A stretch of DNA of 64,000 nucleotides from Misgurnus anguillicaudatus (taxonomy: Eukaryota > Chordata > Actinopteri > Cypriniformes > Cobitidae): the NCBI RefSeq assembly GCF_027580225.2, contig NC_073354.2:13000501-13064500 (forward strand). Reading direction: 5' to 3'. Positions within the stretch are counted from its first letter, which is position 1, and every line of letters starts with the position of its first letter. Both the position numbers and the translations under genes were made by a program. The notes under the pieces are model-generated. The model saw only the letters and a program-made list of their open reading frames with translations. It did not search any database and was not told the DNA's origin. Below, in pieces: positions 12,634 through 25,418 of the stretch.

Positions 12634-13571
12634 CATGAATATCAGCTGACGTCACTCACATCTCAAACTTGTCTTCCGCCATTTTGAGTACCTGAAGTGG
12701 TCGCAAAAGAACTAGAAGCTATGCCTTCAATATGTCGTAAGCATCAAAATTGCTATTTTTGCAACACTAAGAAGACTCGACACAACCTGATACTTTGCTC
12801 GAAGTATTACCTGAGTCTCTAAACGTGAACTCGAGCATTGGGAGCATTGTTTGTGTGCACAGAGTTTATTAGAAGGAAGGTTTTGAACAACTGACTTTGG
12901 TTGTTATGCCAGTCAAGATGTATCGATCTCCGAATGCGACGTAGGGAGGAGGGTAAAGATGAATAGCTCCTAAAGCATAGTTACATATAAATGCACGGAT
13001 AATTCGTTGTTTTGTCACAAGTGAAAAACAATATTGACCTTCTAGTTGAAAAATGAGCCTCATATGAGATTTATTCATTCGCATTCGGAAATCGATTCTT
13101 CATGTCTGGCAAAGATGGCAAGAGGACACCATAACAGCCAAAGTTAGTTGTTCAAAATCTTTCTTTTTAGTAAACTCTGTGTACACAAACAATGTTCTCA
13201 ATGCTTGCGTTCATGTGTAGAGATCCAGGTGATACTTCGAGCAAAATTTCATGTTGTGCCGAGCTTTCTTATTGTTGTAAAAATAGTGGTAGTTTGGTAG
13301 CAGCGAACAGCGGCTGGAAGAACGCATCAGCATCACACCCTTACCAAGATATTTTTTAAAGTTTCTTTTTATGACAGTCGAGGTGCAAAATGTTGTCTTT
13401 TGAGCCATTTCCTGTATCCATAAGAATCATAGACTGTAAAAGATAAGAAATCCGTAAATCGTAGCAAGCTAGCCAATGCTTGTCAGTAGCCTACTGGTAC
13501 TAGGTAGGTACTCAAGATGGTGGCAGGCAACTGGAATGATGTAAAAGGTCACATGGCTGATATTTATGAAT
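12634..13571. mobile_element. Full-length imperfect palindrome (about 938 bp foldback)
   Basis: The two halves are inverted copies along nearly the whole length. Outer arms: ATATCAGCTGACGTCAC...CCATTTTGAGTACCT against AGGTACTCAAGATGG...GGCTGATAT. Middle arms: CACAGAGTTTATTAGAAGG with its partner near 13165, and TTGTTTGTGTGCACAGAG with CTCTGTGTACACAAACAA. Inner arms: ATCGATCTCCGAATGCG and CGCATTCGGAAATCGAT, leaving a short centre near 13010. Both arms keep a similar short frame containing CSKY, suggesting the inverted unit came from something once coding. No terminal duplication identified. Confidence 0.85.
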
Positions 13572-14343
13572 AGTCAAGTTGTAGTCACTGACATAACATT
13601 TGTTATCCAGCACGTAGTTATATTAATAGCAGTGCAGTGGTGCTACAACTGTGATTTACTGTTTGTTAAAAATAAAATTCATGATTGCATAAAATAATTT
13701 TTCTTGAGACCACACTTAAACCTGTAAAACGTACCTAATTTCATCTAAGGTGATTTGGTTGCGTTCACTTTATTTGACAGCTATAGCAAAACTATTATTA
13801 AATTTATATTGTTTTACATTCTGCATTAGATCTCCAATCAGTTTTCCCAAAGCTTTGTTATTTGCATTGCTCTATTTAGACATTTTTTACATACTTTCCA
13901 CATTAAATACACTCTCACAACATCTTTGGCACTAAACAGGGGTCTTTAACTCAACTAGCCCACCTGAGAGACACATCTATATCTCAGGCAGAACTGAAGA
14001 GACAACCAGGAGTTTCAGAGTATTACAAACACTTACAGTACATTGTGGATTAGGACATGTATCGTGCGTCTATGTGTATGAATGCAAAAATGGAGAAGAA
14101 AGACAGAGTGCGATAAAATGTGAGTGATGGAGGCTTAAAGGATCATCTTCACCTTATGATGTAGCCTACAAGTTATGGAATAACATTAGGTCTGGTGGGA
14201 GTGAAACATTCTTATCTCACTTTTGCTACCCCGTGATTTTTTTAAAGATTGACATTCACATTAATCTACTACCAGAAAAAAAATGCTGTTTGAGATATGT
14301 GACTAAGATATATTTTGTTTGTATGTACCATATGTATGCAGGG
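13572..14343. other. No recognised feature
   Basis: AT-rich sequence without terminal repeats or a plausible coding frame. Confidence 0.4.
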
Positions 14344-15426
14344 TTAAAGGTGCATTGTGTTACTTTTAGAAAGATCTTTTGACAGAAATGCAATATAACA
14401 TAACTATATAGTCAGTGGTGTATATAAAGACCTCACATAATGAACTTTATTGTTTTTATTACCTCAGAATGAGACGTTTATATCTACACACACCTCTGGT
14501 CTCCTTACATGCCTGGACAAGCGGTTCTATAGAGCGCATTTGACACTATGGGGCTGTTTACACTTGGTATTAGGTTGTGTTTTCATCGATAGGATCACAA
14601 GTGGACGAGAGAGACACATTACGTTTACACCTGGTATTTAAATCCGTCTCTTTTGTCCACTTTCGACCACTTCTGTGCTGAATACTATGAGGGGGTGGTC
14701 TGTCGGGACTGTGGGCGAGTCTCTCTGCTGTCATTCAAACCCGAGCGGGAGTAATTATGAGTTTATATGGACGCAAACTAATATTATGTTGGAGTCCACT
14801 GCTTGTTTAGCAAGTAAACATGCTGCACAGAGTTTTGTTAGTGTATATGTTAGAGCTTTCACTGAATTTTCAGCGCAATTGATGAAATAGGATCGCACAA
14901 CTTTCACACGCTTTCAAAACGAAACTACGGAGATCAGCCGCTTAGTTTTATCAATGAAAGGCTAAAAATAGCGATGTTCACCGTATATTCACGCCAGAAG
15001 TAAAAAAAAAGACGTAAAACTTGTGTTTAATACCTCAGATTAGATAAATGGGTGGAGAGAAGGCGGTCGCGTGTGGCTGTTTGAACACATTCAACCACAT
15101 GTGCGTTCCGCAACTCCAAAGCGATCCGATCGAAAGTGGTTTCGACTACCTCTGGATTTGGTTGAAAGTGGTCGAAAGTGGACGAGCTCAAAACGTTTTG
15201 AACACCGTTTACACCTGGCATTAACATCGTCCACTTGTGATCCGATCGACGAATACGCATGTTAATGCCAAGTGTAAACAGCCTCTATGTTGTCTCAGGC
15301 GATGACATTTTTGTCCTTTGGTGGCTACCGTAGCTTCACTCTGTGTGAGCTGTGGACTGAGCCGCTGGTTGCATTTCACAATTTCACTGCTAGATGCCAC
15401 TAATAATCTACACAGTGGACCTTTAA
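14344..15426 (+). mobile_element. TTAA MITE family B, copy 1, split by an insertion
   Basis: The outer ends are TTAAAGGTGCATTGTGTTAC and ...CACAGTGGACCTTTAA with TTAA at both edges. Internal blocks GACAGAAATGCAATATAA, CTCAGAATGAGACG and ACTGCTAGATGCCACTAAT recur in the copies at 33321-33689 and 59260-60781. The middle is replaced by a different element (14551-15284). Confidence 0.88.
14551..15284. mobile_element. Inverted-repeat element inserted in family B copy 1 (734 bp)
   Basis: The ends are GGGCTGTTTACACTTGGTAT and ...ATGCCAAGTGTAAACAGCC(T). The flanking CTATG occurs at 14546-14550 and 15285-15289, a candidate 5-bp target duplication. Sub-terminal blocks ATCACAAGTGGACGAG and GTCCACTTGTGATCCGATCG mirror one another. 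Sequence on either side continues family B, so this insertion is the younger event. Confidence 0.82.
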
Positions 15427-16182
15427 AAACGTCCATACTATAAACTGTATATGTAGACCCCAAAATAATACTTTTACCAAATATTCATAATAAGTAATGG
15501 GTGGGCTTAGCCAAAAATAAATGCATGTTTTAGTAGTTTAAACATTGATATATTTCCAGTTAACCGGTTTAGCCGTAATAGTAGTAAAAACACTGTTTCT
15601 TTTATTATTATAATCATTATTATTATTTTGCTGGAGCCATTGTTTACAGGGAAAATAGCTTTGGCCTCTATAAACTGTGGTGGTAAAATCTTTGGACTTC
15701 ATTTGGTTTTGATCATTCTTGTGTGTGTGGGAGATGTTTGGAGCCTGACTATGGGATTCATGTGAAAATGCGTTTTACTCTTGATGGAGTTGTGCAAGAG
15801 TTAATGTGTGTGTTTATAATGCGGGGTTGAACGTTCTTAGGGCCAAGTGGTTTTACAGCACACACAGTTTCTTCCAAATGGGTCTATTTCCTCTCAACTC
15901 TTACTGAGACACTCTAACCTCCAACTGCATGGATCTCGACCACAATACTTCTATTGGCTCTTTAAGGCTCTTAAACCACATCAACACTGGAGCCAGAAGA
16001 ATGCTAATTGCCTTGTCTGGAGCCAAGAGTTAGTCTAACCTATAGTGCCGTAGGTGTGTTAACCTTCTTCATGTGAACACCAACTTTATGATTTATATAC
16101 AGTATATATGCATTTATATGTCTAGGTTATTTTAGTTTTAATATGTAAAACTCTGTATTTTTATAATCAGTTGCTTGTATTT
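15427..16182. other. No recognised feature
   Basis: Contains a short TTATTATTAT run near 15600 and GTGTGTGTG near 15720, otherwise nothing identifiable. Confidence 0.4.
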
Positions 16183-16232
16183 GTAAGTCACTTTGGACAG
16201 AAGCCTTATCTAAATCAATACAATGTAAAGCG
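16183..16232 (+). mobile_element. SINE 3'-tail fragment
   Basis: TGTAAGTCACTTTGGACAGA followed by AGCCTTATCTAAATCAATAC matches the tail consensus seen beside other fish tRNA-derived SINEs (compare 41690-41740 and 61780-61815). The tRNA-like head is absent. Confidence 0.55.
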
Positions 16233-16249
16233 AAATATAACTATAGCTA

Positions 16250-17217
16250 TACACTCACCTAAAGGATTTTTAGAAACACCATACTAATACTATGTTTGAC
16301 GCCCTTTCACCTTACATGGCATTGATTCAACAAGTTGCTGAAAGTGTTCTTTAGAAATGTTGACCCATATTGATAGGATAGCATCTTGCAGTTGATGGAA
16401 ATTTGTAGGATGCACATCCAGGGCACGAATCTCCCGTTCCACTACATCCCAAAGATGCTCTATTGGGTTGAGATCTGGTGACTTTGGGGGCCATTTTAGT
16501 ACAGTGAACTCATTGTCATGTTCAAGTGACCAATTTAAAATGATTCGAGCTTCGTGACATTGTGCATTATCCTGCTGGAAGTAGTCATCAGAGGATGGGT
16601 ACATGGTGGTCATAAAGAGATGGATATGGTTAGAAACAATGCTCAGGTAGGCCGTGGCATTTAAACAATGCCCAATTGGCACTAAGGAGCCTAAAGTGTG
16701 CCAAGAAAACATGCCCCACACCATTACACCACCACCACCAGCCTGCACAGTGGTAACAAGGCATGATGGATCCATGTTCTTATTCTGTTTACGTCAAATT
16801 CTGACTCTACCATCTGAATGTCTCAACAGAAATTGAGACTCATCAGACCAGGCAACATTTTTCCAGTCTTCAACTGTCCAAGTTTGGTGAGCTTGTGCAA
16901 ATTGTAGCCTCTTTTTCCTATATGTTGTGGAGATGAGTGCTACCTGTTGGGGTCTTCTGCTGTTGTAGCCCATCCGGCTCAAGGTTGTGCGTGTTGTGGC
17001 TTCACAAATGCTTTGCTGCATACCTCCTTGTAACGATTGGTTATTTCAGTCAAAGTTGCTCTTCTATCAGCTTGAATGAAGCTTACTGGATGTTTTCCCT
17101 TTTCACACAATTCTTTGTAAACCCTAGTAATGGTTGTGTGTGAAAATCCCAGTAACTGAGCAGATTGTGAAATACTCAGACCGTTAACGGATGCTCTCGC
17201 CCAAGCCGTCTAGCTGA
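16250..17217 (-). mobile_element. Tc1/mariner-like element relic, one terminus kept
   Basis: The 3' terminus on the minus strand remains at 16250: TATACACTCACCTAAAGGAT, a terminal sequence I know from fish Tc1-like elements. The other terminus is missing; recognisable sequence stops near 17217, just past the start of the transposase region. The coding part is broken (see the pseudogene entry). It has no partner terminal repeat, so it cannot be mobilised as an intact unit. Confidence 0.9.
16290..17210 (-). pseudogene. Tc1-like DDE transposase, DD36E spacing, disrupted
   Basis: Two minus-strand frames belong to one former gene. 17021-16794 encodes the start of the catalytic domain with the first acidic residue in AWSDESQFLLRHSDGRV. 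16775-16290 carries GGGGVMVWGMFSWHT, the second aspartate in YFQQDNAQCHEA and the glutamate in SPDLNPIEHLWDVVE. I count 36 residues between the last two catalytic residues, so this is DD36E rather than the commoner DD34E. Damage is clear: an in-frame TGA at 16796-16794 where the family usually has a tryptophan codon, a one-base frameshift near 17022-17030, a stop in the upstream DNA-binding part near 17180, and a shortened C-terminus ending VESMPCKVKG. A dead transposase; not a host gene. Confidence 0.93.
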
Positions 17218-18710
17218 CATTATCAGAGAATTATATTTTCAGATTATGATTCAGCTTTGATTTCACTGGGACTAATATTAGTCTTAATTGTTTATATTTG
17301 AGTAGCTCAGATGCAAAAACCTGGAGTAGAAACCTGCAATACTTAATAACCTACAGGATAATACTCCACAGTAGCTCTAAATGCTTTTCATTTTGACTTC
17401 AGCCGGGAGTCACTTGCCATTTAGCAGGTGCATTTTAACCAAAAGCGATTTACAGTATGTTAATTGTAGAGCAACCTTGGGTGAATGACCCTCTTAAGCT
17501 CTACTTTAATGGATCTCATATTCTTACAGCATATGAAGGTCCACTTAAGCTTGGAGTGGATTTATACAGTCCACTGTAATTTTCCCAGCACATCAGTCAG
17601 CAATATTCCTGCTCATAATCATAACATCTCTTCAGAGTTCAACAGGGATCAATGTCATACAATGGAAAATTACATTGAAGTTAAAGTAGAGATACTAAAT
17701 TGAATGGGGTGGGGTAGAGTGAATGATGGAAAGATATTAAAAATGTCAATGGATGAGGAAATTGGAAAATGAGAAGGAGATGTAGGACTGGGCAATGCAG
17801 GGATCAGAGAGAGAGAGAGAGAGAGAGGAAGCTCTTGGGTTTAACCTCCTGTCTGTTTTAATTTGGTTATTTGGTTAGTGCCAAGCATGGTCTACTGGAG
17901 TGCACAACGGCTCTGGTATTCCCATTCCTCCAGAAACCTTCCATGAAAGAGCTTAGATCTGTTTTCTCATCGGGAAATTCACAATGACGGAAACAAGTTC
18001 TCCACGCCTCTGCATAACTTCCAAACATTTGTACACTTCATTTGGATTCTTTTTAAATAGGCAATGTGATAAAGACATGCTATTCTATGGCTGACCACAG
18101 ACATGACTGTTTATATTGAAAAAAAGACAATAAAGTGAATAATTAACTTGTGAAAAGGCCCAAAATTTCCACAGTTTCCATGTTTGTGAGCTCTACACTC
18201 ATTCCATAATTAGGCAATTGAACAATTGAGCTGATTCAGGATTTTAAAGGCACCAGATTACAGTTTAATATGTGTGAGAAACGTTCTCTATATCCTTAAA
18301 ATGTTTCCTGCTGAGGTACATTTAAATTAGTGTAAATGTCAGAATTGTACCTCAAATGCAATATGGTTAGGAAAGTTAGGACATTTAATCCGTGTGTGGT
18401 GTTTGGGTCTGTGGGACCTATTTTTAATGTTTGCTTAAGCAAAAAATTATACAATTAATTGTTTTATCAACCTCAGATTCATTAGCGTTGGTTCATATGA
18501 AGAACATAAAAATAAACAACTTTTCAATAACTGTACACTGTGCACCCTAGACATTTATATTGCGTATATGATGTTCAGGTCTACTGGACCCGTGGGTATT
18601 AAAAGTGTGAAAATTGAATGTGTTATGCAACTTTACTCTGTTTTTTTTCTACCTGGGACACCTGTGAGTGCATGAGTGTGTTTGGGTATATGTTTGTATA
18701 GCCTGATCTC
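17218..18710. other. No recognised feature; (GA)n at about 17811-17827
   Basis: About 1.5 kb of AT-rich DNA with short frames only. The purine run is brief. No terminal repeats or exon-like segment were found. Confidence 0.4.
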
Positions 18711-18935
18711 ACGAGAAATCACACATATTTAACGAGTTGGCTAATTCGTATCAATTCATACAAAGTTAATCGTGCAAAATTTTTATGAAAAAACAACAAC
18801 AAAACCGAACCCTAACCCCAGCGTCACAGAGGGTCAAGGCAAATCATACCAAAACTTACAGATGTGGTCGTATGAATTAATACAAATTAGCTTGTGACTC
18901 GTAAAATATGTATGAATTCTTGTGAGATAGCGTTG
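18711..18935. mobile_element. Foldback MITE with CTGATCTCACGAGAA-type ends (about 225 bp)
   Basis: The left arm, CCTGATCTCACGAGAAATCA then ATTTAACGAGTTGGCTAATT, is mirrored on the right by AATTAGCTTGTGACTCGTAA and TGAATTCTTGTGAGATAGCG. The loop contains CGAACCCTAACCCCAGCGTC. A common type of fish foldback; name not verified. Confidence 0.8.
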
Positions 18936-18939
18936 GTTT

Positions 18940-19566
18940 GTACATGTGATGGAAGCATATCAGAGTTTTGTCCTTCCGATGTTGCTGTAACAGCGCAATG
19001 ATACAGCCCTCTTAAAAAATATTAGCGTGATGAGCCTTCAGGTGCCGCTTGAGGTTGGTGGTATTCTTCCCACCTAGTTTGCGACCACATTTACCGTCAT
19101 CTCCCAATATGCATTCCGTTTTTCTTTCTGATGGATTATACTGAAAGTATGTCCATAAATCATCTCGTCGTTTCTGTTTATTGACGTCACCGCCACGGTC
19201 CTTGGAACTCGCCACAGCCGCAGGTGTGTTGTTGATGTGTGAAATCTGGTGTGCGTGCGCGGCATGGTGGAAGATGGGTGGTGGGCGTATCCAAAACAAT
19301 TATAGGAAGCGGCAGCATTGCTGATACTTTTTAGCTAAAAACAAACAGATTTCATGCATAATAGGCAGAAATGACATGCATTGTGAACGTCAGACTTATA
19401 ATCATTTTCGTACCGTCTCGTCTCGTCAACGAAAACTCGAAAGTGTCTCGTCATGTTTTCGTCACCTTAGAGCCATTTTTAGCTAGTCATCGTTGCTTTA
19501 TTGTCATAAAAAAGGTGCGTCAACGAAATCATTTTGTTATCGTCATTGTTGATGAAAACAACACTG
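18940..19566 (-). mobile_element. 5' half of a hAT transposon
   Basis: Read on the minus strand, the element begins at 19566 with CAGTGTTGTTTTCATCAACA, a hAT-type terminus, followed by the characteristic GTTGACG/CGTCAACG-rich sub-terminal region (GACGAGACGAGACGGTACG). A BED zinc-finger exon follows (next entry). Sequence is lost near 18940, where a foldback element sits, so the catalytic half and the other terminus are absent. Confidence 0.82.
19012..19299 (-). pseudogene. hAT transposase N-terminal exon with BED zinc finger
   Basis: The 95-codon frame contains DDLWTYFQYNPSERKTECIL, then GKCGRKLGGKNTTNLKRH and LKAHH. The aromatic WTYF pair, two cysteines (C-x7-C spacing), TTNLKRH and the final histidines match a BED-type zinc finger, the DNA-binding module at the N-terminus of hAT transposases. 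The frame ends in TAA a few residues after the finger, and no RNase-H-like catalytic domain follows in the remaining sequence. It is therefore a severed first exon or relic. The ATG upstream of the finger is the only one in frame, but transcription start and splicing are unknown. Confidence 0.82.
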
Positions 19567-19859
19567 GTTGTACCTTTGCACATTGTTAACTTATGTACTA
19601 ATACACACTTACACAAAGGAAAGGTAAAATCGTATATCAAAACATTTGTGCTCCTTAAAAGTAAATTCTGTCTATGTTGCTTGTAACAAGGTTGATGTAA
19701 TGGTTGCATTGATATAATAAAACTAACAATGATGTGGATCCACTAGACCTTCAAACATTGTAACAAAAATATGAACACCACACGAGCGTTAAACATTCAC
19801 CTTTGTGTTAACAGTGTGGTTAGCTAAGCTGGAAATAGGAATAAACCACCATGGCTGTG

Positions 19860-20915
19860 TACACTTTTAAAAATAAAGATGTTTGCTATAGAACAGGGGG
19901 TCAAACTCATTTTAGGCTGGATAAATGTAGTTTTCTTATAATTGTGTTAATATTAACTAGAAAAACACACAGCCCTGTGAAACCTAATTTTATAAGTCAC
20001 ACTCATACTGTACATACTATGCACACAAATTAACATCTGTAAAAACCCACTGGCCTTAAAAAGCTTTAATTTAACTTCATTTGCATGGAACCTTAACATA
20101 ATTATACCTTATTAGTGCCAAAATCAATTATAAACCATTCACTTTTCTTTGGGTATATTTGTAATGTGAACAGTCATTTAGAAAATGAAAATGGGGCAGT
20201 GACCCAAACCAAAAAGGGCACTTAAGTAACCTCCAGAAAATTCACGTTAAAAAAAAAGTGTGGAGGAAGTGACGTATGCCGTAAAGCAGTCAAATTTTGT
20301 AGTTTTTTTTGTGCTCTGATTACTACCAGAAACCCTAAGTTTTAAAGTACGAGTAAAAGCGATACAGACCCCGTCAGGCTATGGTAGACATGTCATTCAA
20401 CCTATTTAAAGTCGATGTACTATCACAGGGGTCTTGAAAATTTATTATGAAGGTTGAAAAATTACATGGTGTTGCTTTAATCATAAATTCGTGTCAAGGC
20501 ATGAGCATACAAGGTATGTATTTATAACTATTCATTTACTTATCAGTAATCAATCGTTTTTAAAGGATTTAAGTGTTACTGATAAAGTTAAAACAAAAAG
20601 GATTAATAGTTTTTACCCTGCACACAGTGTTTTGAGTGGAACACATTGAAATACATCACTTCCGGTCAGCGTGTCACACGGTTTAGTCCCACAAGTATAT
20701 TTTTTATGCATCCAAAGCTCAAATTCCGATCATTATGCACCCGCAGATGGTTAGCATCCCACACAGCCAATTTCTGACTTTCTTTCCGTTTTTTTGCTGT
20801 CATTTGTCATGTACAGTGGAAAGGTATAAGTACAAGCTGATTTAAATCAGTTGACTATCCCTGTTCTATGGCATCAATGTAAAAGACATTTTAAATGTTT
20901 ATTTTTAAAAGTGTA
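19860..20915. mobile_element. Outer foldback J, interrupted by a hAT element
   Basis: The left end TACACTTTTAAAAATAAAGA and the right end ...TTATTTTTAAAAGTGTA are inverted repeats. The inner edges also mirror: TTTGCTATAGAA on the left and TTCTATGGCATC on the right. Between them lies the hAT element at 19894-20873. TA at the ends suggests a TA target. Confidence 0.65.
19894..20873 (-). mobile_element. hAT-like element family H, copy 1 (980 bp)
   Basis: Termini CAGGGGGTCAAACTCATTTT and ...CAGTTGACTATCCCTG. About 300 bp near the right side is closely similar to 60085-60370, sharing AAGTGTTACTGATAAAGT, GAAATACATCACTTCCGGTC, CATCCAAAGCTC and CACCCGCAGATGGTT. That copy has a clear 8-bp duplication; here none is found, because the flanks are inverted rather than direct copies of each other. 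No transposase frame. Confidence 0.75.
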
Positions 20916-21280
20916 TTATAAGTGACAACTGTTGTATTTTTATTTGCAAGACAGAAACTTTGGTACATTAATGAGAATTTAAAGTTTTTTAGTGCAATAT
21001 AGTAAATAATGCTTTTTGCACAGTTGACCATTCAGTGTGAAAATGTTGACAGCTCACTAACTCAAAAGATGTGATCTCATCTCAACCTCTATGTTTTTAT
21101 AGAGAGAGACTTTGTCTACCACTTCTGGTTCCTGGGTGTTTGTGCACTTGCACGTACCACTGTTTTAGTTTAGGTCACGTCTAAGAATGTACTGTGTGTG
21201 AGAAAAGTGGAGGTTTGTGCTATTTGTGGTTAAGTTTGGTATCGATGTCATGACATGACCATCAATACCTTTAATAAGAG
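20916..21280. other. No recognised feature
   Basis: AT-rich sequence with short frames only. Confidence 0.4.
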
Positions 21281-21301
21281 TAGTTCTCAACCTTTTTCAC
21301 T

Positions 21302-21696
21302 TTAAAGTTCCAATGAAATTAAAACTTACTATTCTTATTTTTAGGCAAGGCAAGTTTATTTGTATAGCACATTTCATACACAGAGGTCATTCAAAGTGCT
21401 TTACATAGAAATGAGGAAACATATAAAAGAGAAAAAAGAAAATGTAAAAATAATAGATAAAAACAGTTTAAAATAGTAAAAAGTTAAAAAGAATAAAAAG
21501 AATAAAAATGCTTGTTATTAAAAAAAATTCTGTGTACTGTCAGTCTGCTGCCAGTACTTTTCTATATCCAATCAAATCCCAATAAAAAAACAAGCCACGC
21601 CCACTATTTTTCTTACGTGATATTCTGTTTCACTCAGAAATACGTGACAACACAGAAGTAAGGTCCATCGTGACTTCCGGTTCATGGGGACTTTAA
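21302..21696. mobile_element. TTAA MITE containing a SINE/LINE-tail insertion
   Basis: The left edge TTAAAGTTCCAATGAAATTA and right edge ...TTCATGGGGACTTTAA are inverted, with TTAA on both sides. The host reads ...TTTTTCACTTTAA | TTTAAGGCCCCCC..., showing the duplicated target. A different repeat occupies about 21343-21520. Confidence 0.75.
21343..21520 (+). mobile_element. Retroposed repeat tail (fish SINE/LINE-like) with A-rich end
   Basis: GGCAAGTTTATTTGTATAGC, ACATTTCATACACAGAGG and TTCAAAGTGCTTTACATA form a block I recognise as a widespread fish interspersed repeat, followed by a long A-rich tract. No tRNA-like head is present. Family name not asserted. Confidence 0.6.
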
Positions 21697-21760
21697 GGCC
21701 CCCCTATTGCCCAAAACAATACAGTATTTGAAGGCCCCACACTCACTATTTCTACCCAAT

Positions 21761-22446
21761 AGAATGTTCTAGAACTTGGCATGATTAGACAGATGTATAT
21801 CCATTACAAAAATATCCAAGCAATTTTGCTTATTATTCAGAAAAAGACCTCAGTGTTCAAAAATAGGTTAGGAAATACTGTTTTTGTAGCATCTTGATTT
21901 TGAGACAGGAGGGAAAATGTGTTCTGGCCTGAAACCCACTTGGACAACCACGTCTACTTTCACAATCACTCAATCACACTTCTTTTTCTTTCAGTCTTAC
22001 TTATCCTCCTTTCATTTATTTCCGTTATTGTCCCATTCACATTCACTGATGTATGCTACAGTATCATGCATTCCTTCCTTGCTGTACTTTTCCCCTGTGT
22101 AGTCTGTCACTCCTTTCACTTTGTGCCCCATGTGAATGGACAGTAATTATAGTTTTCAGTGAAGGAAGTGGTTAAATGTTGCTTACATCATTACCACAGT
22201 CATAATTCAGCGTCCACAGTCTTAACGGGAGGTCAATTTAACTTAACGTGAAGGACACTGACAAGAGACGCCTTACTGAATGTGAACAGGCCACTCGGTG
22301 AAGTGGAGTACAGTTACATGTCTGTTGTCACCTTAGCTTGCATCTGTGGGATGTACACAAACCCACTTAAAATGTGTTTTCCATTTAAACCTGGAAATGC
22401 ATTTTAAGAGTTAAAAGAATCACCAGGCTAACATAAATACAATCTG
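21761..22446. other. No recognised feature
   Basis: Two overlapping plus-strand frames near 21917-22146 are hydrophobic but have no bounding signals or known domain; judged chance. Confidence 0.4.
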
Positions 22447-22596
22447 GGTGGATCAAATGAATAGATGGATGGAATACATGGATGGAATGAACAGAAAAAA
22501 AGATGGATGATGGATGGATGGATGGATGGATGGATAGATGGAATGGATGGTTGGAATGGATGGATAGATGGATGGATGGGTGGATGGATGGAATAG
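22447..22596. repeat. Short GGAT/ATGG tandem array
   Basis: Imperfect (GGAT)n with GGAAT variants, the left outlier of the large array at 23101-25340, separated from it by a unique insertion. Confidence 0.9.
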
Positions 22597-23100
22597 ATTC
22601 ATTATTTTCCTACCATTGACAAGTTAACTTGTCAATTAAGAGAAAACGCTTCCCTGCCAATGACGAGGTTTTCCGGGCAGCAATCCGTATTTCCCTAATA
22701 TCCACTAGGTGGCACTCTTACCCAACTTGTAAAACCCGAAAGCAACCGCTAAGTCTAAACAGTTCAAACTCAGTGTATGTTTGAAGAATCGCTCTGAATC
22801 TGATCTCTATCAAAGGTCCTTCCCAAAAATGCAATTATCTCGGCTTTTTGCTCAAAATTTTTATTTTTGAAGAAACCTACCCATATATGAGAGGTGATAA
22901 AAAGAGAAGAAATAAAGGTAGGACAAAACGTTTTTTCTATTTTTGAAGGCAGAGGGTCTGTTCTTTCATTTGATATTGTATGTTTATATATTTAAAGAGG
23001 ATCATTTTCTGGAAGGCATTCAACTTTTGTGAAAATCATAAAAAATGCTGGCACTGGCTGACAAAATTTTTTTAAAACTCTGGCGGGGAAAGAGTTAATA
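22597..23100. mobile_element. Interspersed element inserted between two tandem arrays (about 500 bp)
   Basis: The left side reads CATTGACAAGTTAACTTGTC, CAATTAAGAGAAAACGCTTC and CCTGCCAATGACGAGG; the right side ends AACTCTGGCGGGGAAAGAGT. These are signature blocks of a fish repeat I have seen, whose end is CTCTTTCCCCGCCA. Both flanks are GGAT-type tandem repeat, so the element landed inside, or the array expanded around, a once continuous tract. Exact ends uncertain. Confidence 0.65.
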
Positions 23101-25340
<2,240 letters not shown>

Positions 25341-25418
25341 AAATATATTTTATATTGCTTTTACAGTATATTGCTGTAAGACAAATGGTATATTGAATTG
25401 GCCACCTTATGAAATGGT

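Larger units (their letters stand above)
21281..21760. mobile_element. hAT end-type fragment hosting a TTAA MITE
   Basis: AGTAGTTCTCAACCTTTTTC on the left continues, after the inserted MITE, as TTTAAGGCCCCCCTATTGCC. Joined across the insertion this is a familiar fish hAT-type terminal sequence. The right limit is uncertain. Confidence 0.5.
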
